The notes below the pieces were generated by a model, which was given only the letters and a program-made list of their open reading frames with translations, was not told the DNA's origin and did no database searches. Below, piece by piece: positions 25,781 to 36,052 of a DNA stretch of 64,000 bases (the stretch's first letter is position 1; the number at the start of each line of letters is the position of its first letter). The position numbers and the translations under genes were made by a program. The stretch is from Merdimonas faecis (GTDB taxonomy: Bacteria; Bacillota; Clostridia; Lachnospirales; Lachnospiraceae), in contig NZ_MIEH01000006.1 of assembly GCF_001754075.1 (NCBI RefSeq), positions 101,293-165,292 of the forward strand, read 5' to 3'.

Positions 25781-26737
25781 TTACCCTATATGTAATATAT
25801 TCCGTATAACTCTATTTGTATATTTTATATATAATGCAAAATCCTTTTTTGTTGCTGTCCCTGTCTTTTTCAGTTCAAGATAATGTTTTTTTATCAACTC
25901 TGCTTTTTTAGTATCTATTGCATTGCCGAAACGAAGCTTTGCATAATATCCCTTTACTATATCATTATATTTTAATACATCTTTATCCGATATTCTCTCC
26001 AGTGTATGTAATAAGATCTGTTCATAATTGTATAGTTGTTGAATGATTTTTTCACTGGAATTTTGACTATGAGAATGACTTTCGGTTCTCACAAAATATT
26101 TATATACTGACTCGTCCACATATCCGGGCTCCCCATAGTACCAGCCTAACGGCAAAAGTATCTGGGCATTCTGCCCACCTGCGCCTGTATAAATTTCTCG
26201 ATTCAGAATTACCTTTTCAAATGCAGCTGTTTTTACTAAATATCCGGAAAAAAATACATCTCTTACCATAAGAATATCTTCAAAAAAAGCATATCTTCCA
26301 TTTTTCTTTCTTCTTTCAAAAACATCCACTATTTTATCAGGCTCGTCCTCATCTACAGCTATAGCTTTACCGTAACAGTAAACATATTCCGAATGCTTTT
26401 CCAAAAAATCAACTTTTTTCTTAATAAAATCAGGCAGAATTTCATCATCAGAATCTAACCAGGTAACATATTCACCCGTAAATAGCTTCATACCTCTATT
26501 TAAAGCTGCTGCCTGACCTGCATTTTTCTGAAATTCATAGATCAAGGTAATTCCTTTTTTATCAAACAGCGAACGATACTGATTTACTATATTTTCCGTT
26601 CGGTCAGTTGAACCATCATTTATTAGAACCACCTCTAAATTAGTATATGTTTGATTTAAAATCGAATCAAAAAAACGAGAAAGATAACTTTCTCCATTGT
26701 AACATGGTGTAACAATACTTACTAATGGTTTATTCAT
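25781..26737 (-). CDS. Family 2 glycosyltransferase
   Basis: A 318-aa GT2 enzyme: VSIVTPCYNGESYLSRFFDSIL at the N-terminus, VVLINDGSTDRT, and the metal-binding GEYVTWLDSDDEILP near residue 97. The C-terminal part is helical and probably binds the acceptor at the membrane. It would add one sugar to the undecaprenyl-linked repeat unit. It is 9 bases downstream of the neighbouring GT2 gene. Confidence 0.85.
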   Translation of the reverse strand: MNKPLVSIVTPCYNGESYLSRFFDSILNQTYTNLEVVLINDGSTDRTENIVNQYRSLFDKKGITLIYEFQKNAGQAAALNRGMKLFTGEYVTWLDSDDEILPDFIKKKVDFLEKHSEYVYCYGKAIAVDEDEPDKIVDVFERRKKNGRYAFFEDILMVRDVFFSGYLVKTAAFEKVILNREIYTGAGGQNAQILLPLGWYYGEPGYVDESVYKYFVRTESHSHSQNSSEKIIQQLYNYEQILLHTLERISDKDVLKYNDIVKGYYAKLRFGNAIDTKKAELIKKHYLELKKTGTATKKDFALYIKYTNRVIRNILHIG

Positions 26738-26746
26738 ATTATTTTC

Positions 26747-27727
26747 CTAACAATTTTTTAACTTCGCAGATATTTTCCAATATAGAATAATCAATTCAGG
26801 ATTCAAATTAAAAGCACCCAAGAAAAATGCATTTTCATTTGGATAACGTTTGCTCGCATATCCTTTTTTATAAATGGACCGATAACATAAGACGATATAT
26901 CTCATTTTCGCCTTATCATCTAACAAACCCTTTACACGGGAATACTCCCAAATCAAAGCATGAAGATATTCGTCATAAGCTATCTCTTCAAGTTCTCTCA
27001 AATGATGTATATGATAGAATTCGATGCGTTGCTTTAATGCTGGAAGATAATCCAACTTTCCCACATGAAATTCTTTATTCATAATACTTGTTGGGTTCTG
27101 AAAATAGTAGGTCAATTTTTGTGGAATTACAGCAATTTTTTTACACCGAAATAATATTTGATGTGTGACAAAAATGTCCTCAAAAATTTTGCCCTCCGGA
27201 TATTGAATTTTATCAAAAAGCTCTTTTTTATATAATTTCCCCCAAGGAGCAACATACTGTAAAGCTTTGTCGCTCCCTGAATATATACGATACAATGCGG
27301 TTTCCCCATCGATTACTTCAATAGGAATTCCGGTACAGTATGTAAACTGAAATGAATTCTCAACACCTTTTTGGAAATCACAGATTGCTAAATCTGTATC
27401 TTCCTCTACAAGTGTTTTATGCATAACTTCAATCATACCATCATATAGGTAATCATCACTGTCAACCATAAGAATATATTTTCCATTAGCATTAGCTATA
27501 CCTATATTTCTTGCTCCGCTTATTCCTTTATTGACTTGATGTATAACTTTAATACGACTGTCTTTTTGAGCCCATTTATCACAGATCTCCGGACACCGAT
27601 CCGGAGATCCATCATCAATAAGAATAATTTCAAGATTTCGATATGTCTGACAGACAACAGAAATAATACATCTATCTAAGTATTCTTCTGCTTTATAAAT
27701 CGGTATAATAACTGTAATTAAATCCAT
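26747..27727 (-). CDS. Family 2 glycosyltransferase
   Basis: A 326-aa GT2 enzyme with ITVIIPIYKAEEYLDRC, IILIDDGSPDRCPEICD, and GKYILMVDSDDYLYDG (DxD) near residue 95. A lysine/arginine-rich C-terminus suggests peripheral membrane binding. It begins 1 base after the pyruvyltransferase stop codon, so the two are translated from one message. Confidence 0.85.
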   Translation of the reverse strand: MDLITVIIPIYKAEEYLDRCIISVVCQTYRNLEIILIDDGSPDRCPEICDKWAQKDSRIKVIHQVNKGISGARNIGIANANGKYILMVDSDDYLYDGMIEVMHKTLVEEDTDLAICDFQKGVENSFQFTYCTGIPIEVIDGETALYRIYSGSDKALQYVAPWGKLYKKELFDKIQYPEGKIFEDIFVTHQILFRCKKIAVIPQKLTYYFQNPTSIMNKEFHVGKLDYLPALKQRIEFYHIHHLRELEEIAYDEYLHALIWEYSRVKGLLDDKAKMRYIVLCYRSIYKKGYASKRYPNENAFFLGAFNLNPELIILYWKISAKLKNC

Positions 27728-28894
27728 TTACCCAATACTCCTGATTATATTCTTTATGTTTCTAGCCCTTTCTACATATTCATCCATCACTTTTTCAAGA
27801 TGTCCTTTAATTTCATGTTCATGCTCAAATATCCACCTGAATGCCTCAATCAAGTTTTCCTTTTCTCTTAAATCCTGGACCGAAATCACATAATTTTTTT
27901 CTGTTCCAAACAGATCTTTGGCAATTCCCCGAGATTTAATAGAATATCCCAGCACCAAGGTTGGTACTCCCGTGGAATATGCCGCAATTGTTGCATGGGT
28001 TCTCGCACCAACAAAAAACCGACATCTGGAAATATAACCTTTTAACTGCATACAATTACAATCATCAATAAGCACTACACGGCCAGTGTTTTTAAATTTA
28101 TTGTACAACTCTCTCAGGACAGTTCTATCATCATTATCCTCCCACACCACATGAGGAATCAATGCAATAGCACATTCTGTATTTTCTAAAATCCATTGCA
28201 TCATATATACAAAATTATCATACACAATTCCTTTTCTGGATTCTTTCCTAATAACCAGCGGGCTTACATTAAGTCCGATAGTATTGTTTTCTACAAATCC
28301 TTCAGGTAATGGAAGATATTCTGCCGGAAGGGTAAACGCTGAATCTGGATTGAGACCAATATTAGCCAGGCCATTGTCCTTTAGCAATTGATATGTCAAA
28401 GATTCTCTTGCCGATATGTAATCGTAACGCTTCATATCTTCAATAAAAAGCGGATCATCAAAAAGCTGCTTTTCTAAAGAGCATCCCAATAAAATCGATT
28501 TACATCCCCTTTTTGAAATCAGCTCATGCAATTTAATAAATTTGGGATAATCATCATAGCAGTAAATGTCTCCTCCCACAGATATTTCTACCGCTCCCTT
28601 TTTCAAAGATTTTATACTTTTCCTATAAGGAAGAATATCCATTGGAAAATAGTTTCTGTTTTTCTTTAACTGAAAATATGCTTGTAAGAAATCAACATTA
28701 AGTTTGGAATATGCCTGCATTCCCGGCTGAATATCTGCCACTTCTTGAAGCCCATAATGAAAATCCTGTTGCGGTGCCTCGGACAATAGCTTCATCTTGT
28801 TTTCCTGCTGCATTAAAATGCATATACTGCGTACAAGCGCCTCACAGCCATGATTAGCACTGCCTCCGTGATTATAAAGGAATATTTCGCCCAT
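27728..28894 (-). CDS. Polysaccharide pyruvyltransferase (CsaB-like)
   Basis: A 388-aa enzyme of the polysaccharide pyruvyltransferase family, which moves a pyruvyl group from PEP to a sugar as a ketal. Family features are IFLYNHGGSANHGCEALVRSI at the N-terminus, ISVGGDIYCYDD, SARESLTYQLLKDNGL, a central IALIPHVVWED, and FVGARTHATIAAYSTGVPTLVLGYSIKSRGIAKDLFG near the C-terminus. Pyruvylation would make the glycan acidic and could provide an anchor for SLH-type proteins. It overlaps the upstream GT2 by 23 bases. Confidence 0.82.
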   Translation of the reverse strand: MGEIFLYNHGGSANHGCEALVRSICILMQQENKMKLLSEAPQQDFHYGLQEVADIQPGMQAYSKLNVDFLQAYFQLKKNRNYFPMDILPYRKSIKSLKKGAVEISVGGDIYCYDDYPKFIKLHELISKRGCKSILLGCSLEKQLFDDPLFIEDMKRYDYISARESLTYQLLKDNGLANIGLNPDSAFTLPAEYLPLPEGFVENNTIGLNVSPLVIRKESRKGIVYDNFVYMMQWILENTECAIALIPHVVWEDNDDRTVLRELYNKFKNTGRVVLIDDCNCMQLKGYISRCRFFVGARTHATIAAYSTGVPTLVLGYSIKSRGIAKDLFGTEKNYVISVQDLREKENLIEAFRWIFEHEHEIKGHLEKVMDEYVERARNIKNIIRSIG

Positions 28895-29900
28895 TTTTCC
28901 TTAACCTCCTGTAAATCCCCCTTATCATCTTTCTGCCATTCAATAATATTAAAGCTGTATTATAACTTTTCTTTGCAACTGCTTTAAGAAGCCATCTGAT
29001 AAAACCACTAAACTGCTCAGGATGAATACACTCTAAAATTTCATCACTCTTTCCAATTTTACTAAAATACCCTTTTATTCTCTTCCCACTTTCATTTGTA
29101 TGAAAAAGCACAAAATAAACATATTCCCCAACTTTTCGGTCAAGTATCTTTTGATATTGTGAATATTGATTTGTCGTTACAAACCACCTTTTTATATCCA
29201 GATGTACTATAAGTTGACTGTAATAATCAATCATACTATTATTCTGATAATTTGTATCTGTCTGCAAATAAAAAAAGCTGTTTATAGGCGCAAAATATGC
29301 CTTTTGAACATATGGGTACAAATGCGCATAAAAATCTAAATCCTCTGCAAGGCTGATTTCTATGGGAAACACTGTCTTAGATTTTTCCAGCAGTTTTCTT
29401 CTTATCAGCTTATTTGAAATATAGCCAAAAAAACCATTTTCGTACTGATATTCAATAAAATTCCTACACAGCCCTTCCTGATCTGCGGTCCCTTGATATT
29501 GATTAAAAACTTCCTTTACCAATTTACCGTTTTCATCGATCATCTGAAAATTGGTGAAAAGTATGTCAACGCCAGCACTTTCTGCCAATGCTATACCTTC
29601 TGATAAATATTGAGGGTCTATAAGATCATCGCCATCTAAAAACTGTATCCACTCTCCCCGAGCATACTTTAAACCAACATTTCTCGCATTTGAAACACCG
29701 CCGTTAGGAATATTAATCAAACAAATCCTGTGATCTTTCTCTGCATATTCTTCCACAATTTGGGGGCTTTCATCTGTTGATCCGTCATTTATAATAATAA
29801 CTTCATAATCATCAAACTTCTGCTGCAAAATGGATTCTAATGTTGCTGCTATGTATTTACTTTTGTTAAATAACGGAACAATGATTGATACCTTTGGCAT
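28872..29900 (-). CDS. Family 2 glycosyltransferase
   Basis: A 342-aa GT2: VSIIVPLFNKSKYIAATLESI, VIIINDGSTDESPQI and the DxD segment GEWIQFLDGDDLIDPQ near residue 95. The C-terminal third is basic and helical (KAVAKKSYNTALILLNGRKMIRGIYRRLRK), probably lying on the membrane. It is separated by 11 bases from the next GT2 upstream. Confidence 0.85.
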   Translation of the reverse strand: MPKVSIIVPLFNKSKYIAATLESILQQKFDDYEVIIINDGSTDESPQIVEEYAEKDHRICLINIPNGGVSNARNVGLKYARGEWIQFLDGDDLIDPQYLSEGIALAESAGVDILFTNFQMIDENGKLVKEVFNQYQGTADQEGLCRNFIEYQYENGFFGYISNKLIRRKLLEKSKTVFPIEISLAEDLDFYAHLYPYVQKAYFAPINSFFYLQTDTNYQNNSMIDYYSQLIVHLDIKRWFVTTNQYSQYQKILDRKVGEYVYFVLFHTNESGKRIKGYFSKIGKSDEILECIHPEQFSGFIRWLLKAVAKKSYNTALILLNGRKMIRGIYRRLRKNGRNIPL

Positions 29901-29911
29901 AAAATTTCCCT

Positions 29912-30916
29912 TTAATCCTTTGCTTTCTTAATTCTATACAAGAGGTCTGTCTGTCTATATTTCATCAAATATAACTGTATTTTTAACTTTATACCTACCC
30001 GAGGCATTTTAAGATCCGTAAAAGAATCTCTTAATTGTCTTGTTTCTAGAATATTTCTTATTCTTCGTTTAGCTTCTAATTTCGGCAATGTTAGTTCCTG
30101 TCCAATACAATTACAAGCATAATAAATCATATGAAGCTTTAGCTGTCTGCTAAAATCAAAATCTTTTATGGAATCAAAAAAATTGTGCAGATGTTCATTC
30201 ATTGTACAATATACCTTCCAAGCCCCACTCCGATAAGATGTTGTTATCGTTCCTTGATTCTGATAATAATGATAAAGGCCTTCTCCCTTCATATAATAGA
30301 ATCGCTCACAACAATATCCCGCAATTGCACTGAAAATATTATCTTCCGACCAGCGTACTTTCTCATCAAAATATAAATTATTCTGGCGTAAAAAGTCTGT
30401 ACGGTATAAGCAATGCCATACTGAAAGAAAGGGACCATACTCAATTTTTTCTCCCATAATTAAATTAGGAAAAATCATTCTACGTATCTGGTTCTTTTCA
30501 TAAAGCCCGGCAGGTATATCCAAAGTTTTTAAATAATATGTACCATCAGCACAAATACGTTGATAATCTGACATGACAAAGTCGACATTTTCTCGTTTTG
30601 CAACACTATACATTTTTTCATACATATCTAATGCCACATCATCATCTGAGTCAACAAAACCAATGTATTGTCCCTGCGCGATTTTTACCCCCGCATTACG
30701 TGCACTGCTTAAGCCACCATTACTTTTATGTATAACCTTTATACGGCAATCTTTTTCTTGTAAACTGTCACAGATTTTTCCGCTGTTATCCGGACTTCCG
30801 TCATCCACCAAAATGATCTCTATGTCTCTCAAAGTCTGATTTGTCAAACTGTCCACACAGCGTTTCAAATATTTTTCAACTTTATATACCGGAACTATTA
30901 TACTAACTAACGGCAT
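29912..30916 (-). CDS. Family 2 glycosyltransferase
   Basis: A 334-aa GT2 with VSIIVPVYKVEKYLKRCVDSL, IILVDDGSPDNSGKICD and GQYIGFVDSDDDVALDM. The W-S-E-D motif (KVRWSEDNIFSA) near residue 193 is common in capsule GT2 enzymes. A clear AAGGAG site precedes the ATG. The 160 bases upstream are AT-rich and empty, the largest gap inside the operon. Confidence 0.85.
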   Translation of the reverse strand: MPLVSIIVPVYKVEKYLKRCVDSLTNQTLRDIEIILVDDGSPDNSGKICDSLQEKDCRIKVIHKSNGGLSSARNAGVKIAQGQYIGFVDSDDDVALDMYEKMYSVAKRENVDFVMSDYQRICADGTYYLKTLDIPAGLYEKNQIRRMIFPNLIMGEKIEYGPFLSVWHCLYRTDFLRQNNLYFDEKVRWSEDNIFSAIAGYCCERFYYMKGEGLYHYYQNQGTITTSYRSGAWKVYCTMNEHLHNFFDSIKDFDFSRQLKLHMIYYACNCIGQELTLPKLEAKRRIRNILETRQLRDSFTDLKMPRVGIKLKIQLYLMKYRQTDLLYRIKKAKD

Positions 30917-31075
30917 ATTTCCTTCTTTCTCCTTAATATAATTAGATTTTCTTCTTTTAGTTTCTTGTGTATGAACAATTCACTTTATTACTTTCAAGTA
31001 TTTTCCCTTTTCCCCAATCGAGCAACATCCTACCAGTATCTATGCCGAATGATCTGTAAAGTTTTGAATTCTAAA

Positions 31076-32278
31076 TCAACTCTTTTCAATCATTTTATAT
31101 ATTTTATTTATTTCTGAATAATTAGAATAATCTCTTTCCTTACAATTTCTAATCAGATCTTCCATCTTTTCTTTATTTCTAATTAATGTAGCAATTCCAT
31201 CAGCACACTCTTGATTATCAATCGGTACAATAATACCATCTACTCCTGCCTTTAATTGGCTAATAGCAGTGGTATATGACGTGATAATCACTGGTTTGCC
31301 TAACATTTGCGCTTCTCTAACAGTAACTGATTTTCCTTCATATCGAGAAGGTTGAATATATATATCACATTCTTTAATATAAGGATAAGGATTTTCCCTC
31401 TTTCCCAAGATAATAACGAAATTCTGCATTTGATTTTCTTCAATTTTCTTTCTGATCAATTCTTCGTCTGGTCCAAATCCAATTATATACCAGCGGACAT
31501 TTATACCCTTTTTTAATAACAATTTACACAGGGATGGTATACTATCAAAATTTTTTTGATAACAAAATCGTCCAATAGATAGCAACCGCACGTTTCGTTC
31601 TGGCATCTCCTCTGTTGCATCAAATTTTTCAGCCTGTCTTCTGATTAATTGTTCCGGCAATATATTTTCAATCAAAACAATTTTCTTCTTTAAACTAGGA
31701 AACACCCTGACAAAACTATCTGTAACGGCATCTGATATTGATATAATATTATCATATGCTCCCCACATTCTTTCTTCTGAAGAGATATCAACTGCTACTC
31801 TCGAATAATCGGTATGTATCCAGGCAATCTTCTTTTTAGCTTGAACTTTATTAGCCACAATATAATGTGGTGTCAAAAAACTGATAGCTAAATCATACTC
31901 TTCATTCGCCTGAATCCTTGGCATAAATTTAAATGTGTATTTATGACTATATTCAAGCGCTACTGCACTTTCGGTACAACTGTTTTTTTTATCAAAGCAT
32001 ATTGCCTTTATTTTTCCAAACAGACGTGCTAGTGTAAGTAGCACATGACCTTCTTTCAAAGTCTGTACCATTGGTCTTGCTAAAACTGTATATGCTGGAA
32101 TCTCTGGTAATAGTCTTACGCCTTCTGGAATATCTGTAAGTAATTCTCCTTCATGTCTTAACAAAAACAAATCAACCTGATAATTTTCATAGTCAAGGGC
32201 TTCCAACAAACCAATTAAGCTGCGTTCCGCCCCTCCTAATTCCAGAGCGTGTGAAACAATTAATATTTTCTTTTTCAT
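31076..32278 (-). CDS. GT4-family glycosyltransferase (GT-B fold)
   Basis: A 400-aa retaining glycosyltransferase. The N-terminal domain opens ILIVSHALELGGAERSL; the C-terminal nucleotide-sugar domain has LLSIGRFCYQKNFDSIP and IYIQPSRYEGKSVTVREAQMLGKPVIITSY, which contains the paired glutamates (E-x7-E) of family 4. It starts 4 bases inside the end of the GT32-like gene. Confidence 0.85.
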   Translation of the reverse strand: MKKKILIVSHALELGGAERSLIGLLEALDYENYQVDLFLLRHEGELLTDIPEGVRLLPEIPAYTVLARPMVQTLKEGHVLLTLARLFGKIKAICFDKKNSCTESAVALEYSHKYTFKFMPRIQANEEYDLAISFLTPHYIVANKVQAKKKIAWIHTDYSRVAVDISSEERMWGAYDNIISISDAVTDSFVRVFPSLKKKIVLIENILPEQLIRRQAEKFDATEEMPERNVRLLSIGRFCYQKNFDSIPSLCKLLLKKGINVRWYIIGFGPDEELIRKKIEENQMQNFVIILGKRENPYPYIKECDIYIQPSRYEGKSVTVREAQMLGKPVIITSYTTAISQLKAGVDGIIVPIDNQECADGIATLIRNKEKMEDLIRNCKERDYSNYSEINKIYKMIEKS

Positions 32279-32982
32279 CTTTTAAATTTCCTGAAACAAT
32301 CAACTCCAAAAATTCTGTGAAACGGTTTTGTAATCTTACTGCGCAAAATTGTCTTCTTATCCAACCAGCATTTTGAATACCAATGAATTGAAATGGTATT
32401 ATCCGTTTTTTTAAGTATTCCAGTTTGATCATCATATGGATTCAAGTAATCAACTGGTAAAATTTCTGCTCCTGCTACATTTTGTCGTTTCCCATTTAAT
32501 TGCAATCCTAAAGGTGTAAGGGCCTCTGTATTTAATGCCGGACATACTACTGTAGGATATGATCCGTCGTCATTTTCTTTTAAGTTCATGTAAACCTCTA
32601 CCATCGCATTGATGGTTCTGTGGTTTGCTTCTGCCCCAAATCCCAAGCCCGTTGCAATATTTTTATCATTCTCAAATCCATAAAACGCTTCCGCATTTAA
32701 GAATTCATCTGGTCTTTTCAGCAATTCTACATCTGTGTCAAAGTAAATTCCACCATTTTGCTTTATAATCAGAAGCCTGGCAAAGTCACTTAGAAAGGCC
32801 CACTTTTTATTATCATAGCACCATTGAAGATATGGGTGCTGCTTTAAATCAAAATTATATTCATTCCATTCGATTATTTCATAATCCGAACAATATCTTT
32901 TCCAACTCTCTATACATTTTCTTACTAATTTATTTTTTTCATTATTGCCAAACCAGCAATAGTGTATTTTTTTTGGAATCAT
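32275..32982 (-). CDS. GT32-like capsular glycosyltransferase
   Basis: A 235-aa enzyme of the 'glycosyltransferase sugar-binding region containing DXD' family. IPKKIHYCWFGNNEK opens the protein, FLSDFARLLIIKQNGGIYFDTDVELLK carries the DTD metal site near residue 80, and the C-terminus has ISIHWYSKCW. Related proteins transfer mannosyl or galactosyl residues in yeast and bacterial glycans. AAGGAG precedes the ATG. Confidence 0.85.
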   Translation of the reverse strand: MIPKKIHYCWFGNNEKNKLVRKCIESWKRYCSDYEIIEWNEYNFDLKQHPYLQWCYDNKKWAFLSDFARLLIIKQNGGIYFDTDVELLKRPDEFLNAEAFYGFENDKNIATGLGFGAEANHRTINAMVEVYMNLKENDDGSYPTVVCPALNTEALTPLGLQLNGKRQNVAGAEILPVDYLNPYDDQTGILKKTDNTISIHWYSKCWLDKKTILRSKITKPFHRIFGVDCFRKFKR

Positions 32983-32996
32983 AAGTTCTCCTTAGC

Positions 32997-33815
32997 TCAC
33001 CATTTTTTAACTGATTTTTTATGGATAAAAATATATAGCCTTTCAGGAATAACTCCTTTTATCAAATGCTTAATAAAATCTAATACCACATACCTATACA
33101 TATACCAAGGGAACCCAAATAATCTAAAACCCACATATGTAACATATACGCCATTCATTCGGGACCTAAGACTTCTCCGCCGAACTGCATTTATATCATC
33201 ACGCATTTTATACAAGGGTTCACTTAAATTGTATCCTATATAACCTTTTGAATATAATTTGTACCACAAATTCACGTCTTCGAAGCGAAGCATTCTCTTA
33301 TCTACCGTATATCCTTTTACATCTAAATATGCTTTTTTCCGAATCATGCATGGCGCATGGCAAAATACCGGACTATGCTTAATAAAATCCTTTTTTTGTG
33401 GTTTCTCGATCGAATAACTACGTCCCCAATCTCCATTTTCGTCAAAAAAAATCATAGGTGTACTTACAATTGCATATTCAGGATGAGTGTCCAAAAAATC
33501 TGCTTCCTTTTCCAAACGTTTGGGTAATGAAATATCATCTCCATCCATTCTAGCGACATATTCTCCAGTAGCTACTTTCAAACATTTATTAAGTGTATAA
33601 TTCAGACCCTTATTTACAGAATTTTTCAGCAAAATCATTTTATCACTAAACTGTTTCGTGTATTTCTCTGCCACACTATATGTAGCATCTGTGGAACCGT
33701 CATCACACATAATTAATTCCCATTCCTGATACGTCTGTCCTAGAATTGATTCTATTGCTTCGGATAAAGTGGCTTCGCAATTATATATTCCCATAATTAT
33801 TGATACTTTGTTCAT
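32997..33815 (-). CDS. Family 2 glycosyltransferase
   Basis: A 272-aa GT2 with VSIIMGIYNCEATLSEAIESIL, LIMCDDGSTDATYSV, and GEYVARMDGDDISLPKRLEKEADFL. The last segment is typical of the AmsE/EpsE-like subgroup. SPVFCHAPCMIRKKAYLDV and the RFEDVNLWYKLY motif follow. The short C-terminus carries a hydrophobic amphipathic stretch. Confidence 0.85.
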   Translation of the reverse strand: MNKVSIIMGIYNCEATLSEAIESILGQTYQEWELIMCDDGSTDATYSVAEKYTKQFSDKMILLKNSVNKGLNYTLNKCLKVATGEYVARMDGDDISLPKRLEKEADFLDTHPEYAIVSTPMIFFDENGDWGRSYSIEKPQKKDFIKHSPVFCHAPCMIRKKAYLDVKGYTVDKRMLRFEDVNLWYKLYSKGYIGYNLSEPLYKMRDDINAVRRRSLRSRMNGVYVTYVGFRLFGFPWYMYRYVVLDFIKHLIKGVIPERLYIFIHKKSVKKW

Positions 33816-33827
33816 TATTTTTCCTCT

Positions 33828-34892
33828 TTATTTCCAAGTTCTCAATATATTCATAACCTTAAGCAGAAAAACAAGAAGTAGAGAACATCTAAATCTACAC
33901 AATATGAAGAAGAATTTCCAATAAACGGGACAATATGTAATCTCCAGCCTCCAAAATGCTTTTCGATATATCTTCTTCATAAGTATCTCTGCAATTCTTT
34001 TTCTAATGCTTAACAGTGAATCCTTGGCAATTACCTCATTTAAACCAAGCCCAATCATCCCACAGGCAATCCTATTATAAAAAGCTTTACAGTACAGCTC
34101 TGGCGTATCTTCCTGTTTTATGCAACTATAAATTTCTTGATACATTTTATCCCATTTATTACATAAATCAGGTTTATATTTCATAGTTATAGATTGTTGA
34201 TTGGTTTTCCTATAATGATAAAAACATTTATTAATATAAGTGATACTGTTACAATGTCTCAAGGCATATATATTAAATACTGTATCCTCATTTGTACCAA
34301 TTTCCCGCTCGCTAACAAATTTACCTTTTCTTATAGTTTCGTATTTATATAATTTCATACAAATAGTCCCAAAATTATCTAGTTTTTCGGGATGGTTCAG
34401 TTCAGTTCCTATTGGTCCAATCAATCTTCTAAATATTTTTTCTTTGGATTCCTTGCAATCATATACAAAATCCTTTTCAAAAAGTGGATTTTCTATACTG
34501 TTATCACCATATTCTCTTATATAGCCAAACATCACACAATCAGAATGATTCACAAGTGCAACTGTTACACATTGTTCAACGGTATTAACATCCAGCCAAT
34601 CATCACCGTCAACAACCATTACATATTCTCCTACTGCTGTTTCTATACCGGCCTTTCGTGCGGATGTTAACCCTCCATTTTCTTTATGTATAGTAATAAT
34701 CCTTTTGTCAGCTTCAGCAAACTGATCACATAATTCACCAGAATGGTCGATAGAACCATCATCAACCAAAATAATCTGCAAGTTTTCATATGTTTGAGAA
34801 ACTAAACTTTCTATACATTGTTTCAAATACTCTTCAATATTATAAATTGGAACAATAATCGATACACAAGGCTGCTTTATTATATTTTCCAT
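33828..34892 (-). CDS. Family 2 glycosyltransferase
   Basis: A 354-aa GT2: VSIIVPIYNIEEYLKQCIESL, IILVDDGSIDHSGELCD and GEYVMVVDGDDWLDVNT near residue 100. The C-terminus has a hydrophobic segment (VYWKFFFILCRFRCSLLLVFLL) likely to sit in the membrane. It is encoded directly downstream of the EpsG-type polymerase gene. Confidence 0.85.
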   Translation of the reverse strand: MENIIKQPCVSIIVPIYNIEEYLKQCIESLVSQTYENLQIILVDDGSIDHSGELCDQFAEADKRIITIHKENGGLTSARKAGIETAVGEYVMVVDGDDWLDVNTVEQCVTVALVNHSDCVMFGYIREYGDNSIENPLFEKDFVYDCKESKEKIFRRLIGPIGTELNHPEKLDNFGTICMKLYKYETIRKGKFVSEREIGTNEDTVFNIYALRHCNSITYINKCFYHYRKTNQQSITMKYKPDLCNKWDKMYQEIYSCIKQEDTPELYCKAFYNRIACGMIGLGLNEVIAKDSLLSIRKRIAEILMKKIYRKAFWRLEITYCPVYWKFFFILCRFRCSLLLVFLLKVMNILRTWK

Positions 34893-34942
34893 TCCTTATA
34901 ATCTCCTTTTTATAAGTTCTAAAAGATATAGAAACGTTCCTT

Positions 34943-36052
34943 TTAGACCAAATTCCAAGTCAGATGTACCTGATAATAATAAAAAGCAATATAAAATAAT
35001 ATCATCAAAATGACTATAATTGTCTGCGACTTTTTTGTGAACATACTTTTTATTAACCATGGTATAAGGCAATACCCATATAACGAAAAATATATAGGCA
35101 GTCTTCCTATAAAAATGCCACTGGTAAACATAGATATAATATACAGACCACTAGAAGCTATCGACATATTGGTACAAATATTCGCAACAGAATCATCTTC
35201 GCTTCGTATATATCTGAGCCCTATTAATGATAACACTGCCGGAACACTATATACCAAAACACGTAGTACATTTGTACCATCATCCTGCCAAGATTCCCAA
35301 TCTGAAACCACATTTTCATATTGTGTATCTTGTAACATTGAATCTAAAATATCAGTAAATCTATCCACAAATAAAACTGCAATGACTACTGCTATAATAA
35401 ATAGAATCGTTTTTTTATTCCACGCTTTTCCCTGAACGATAAAGACAAAAGGTATCACAAGTAATGCACTCTGATGAAATAAAGATGCAAACAATATAAC
35501 TAATATTGCTTTTAAATACTTTTTCTCTATAATAAATGGCAACGCTGCAATTGTTATAGTAACTGCAGTAAACTGTCTCATTCCATTAAAAATCCATGAA
35601 ATAAAATCTGTAGAAGCAATGAATAAAAAAAAGCTAATCAAAAAGGATATAGAATATTTTCTGTAAATTCTAAACAGGAAAAAGCATTGGATTGCCGCAA
35701 CAATAATAAAGTACAAAGCTTCTCTATTCTTAATAACAGTTTTTATTATTATAGATGCAACATAAAACCCTTGATCTTTTGTAATATTTGACATATAACT
35801 AGTAATTCCGGCTAGAGATAACGGCATACTCTGAAATGTTTGCCGATAAGATAGCGTATCACCCACATCGCCTCTAAATCCAGCCCAAATCACCAATGGT
35901 GCCACCGCCACAACGGCAAAAAGCGGAGTCACCCTCCGCACTTTTTCACCATTCACAAATTCAGTTCTATATATCCATTCTGGAGCCATTACAGCAAGCG
36001 CCCCTAATACTCCAACCCATATTAATATCAGGATATATCCGTTTGAAAGCAT
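34943..36052 (-). CDS. EpsG-family polysaccharide polymerase (Wzy-like)
   Basis: A 369-aa membrane protein with about ten helices of the EpsG family, the likely polymerase that joins repeat units outside the membrane. The family pattern includes WAGFRGDVGDTLSYRQTF after the second helix, FNGMRQFTAVTI mid-protein, and ASLFHQSALLVIPFVFI. Its ATG follows AGGAGAAAAGAT and overlaps the end of the upstream GT4 gene by 25 bases. Confidence 0.8.
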   Translation of the reverse strand: MLSNGYILILIWVGVLGALAVMAPEWIYRTEFVNGEKVRRVTPLFAVVAVAPLVIWAGFRGDVGDTLSYRQTFQSMPLSLAGITSYMSNITKDQGFYVASIIIKTVIKNREALYFIIVAAIQCFFLFRIYRKYSISFLISFFLFIASTDFISWIFNGMRQFTAVTITIAALPFIIEKKYLKAILVILFASLFHQSALLVIPFVFIVQGKAWNKKTILFIIAVVIAVLFVDRFTDILDSMLQDTQYENVVSDWESWQDDGTNVLRVLVYSVPAVLSLIGLRYIRSEDDSVANICTNMSIASSGLYIISMFTSGIFIGRLPIYFSLYGYCLIPWLIKSMFTKKSQTIIVILMILFYIAFYYYQVHLTWNLV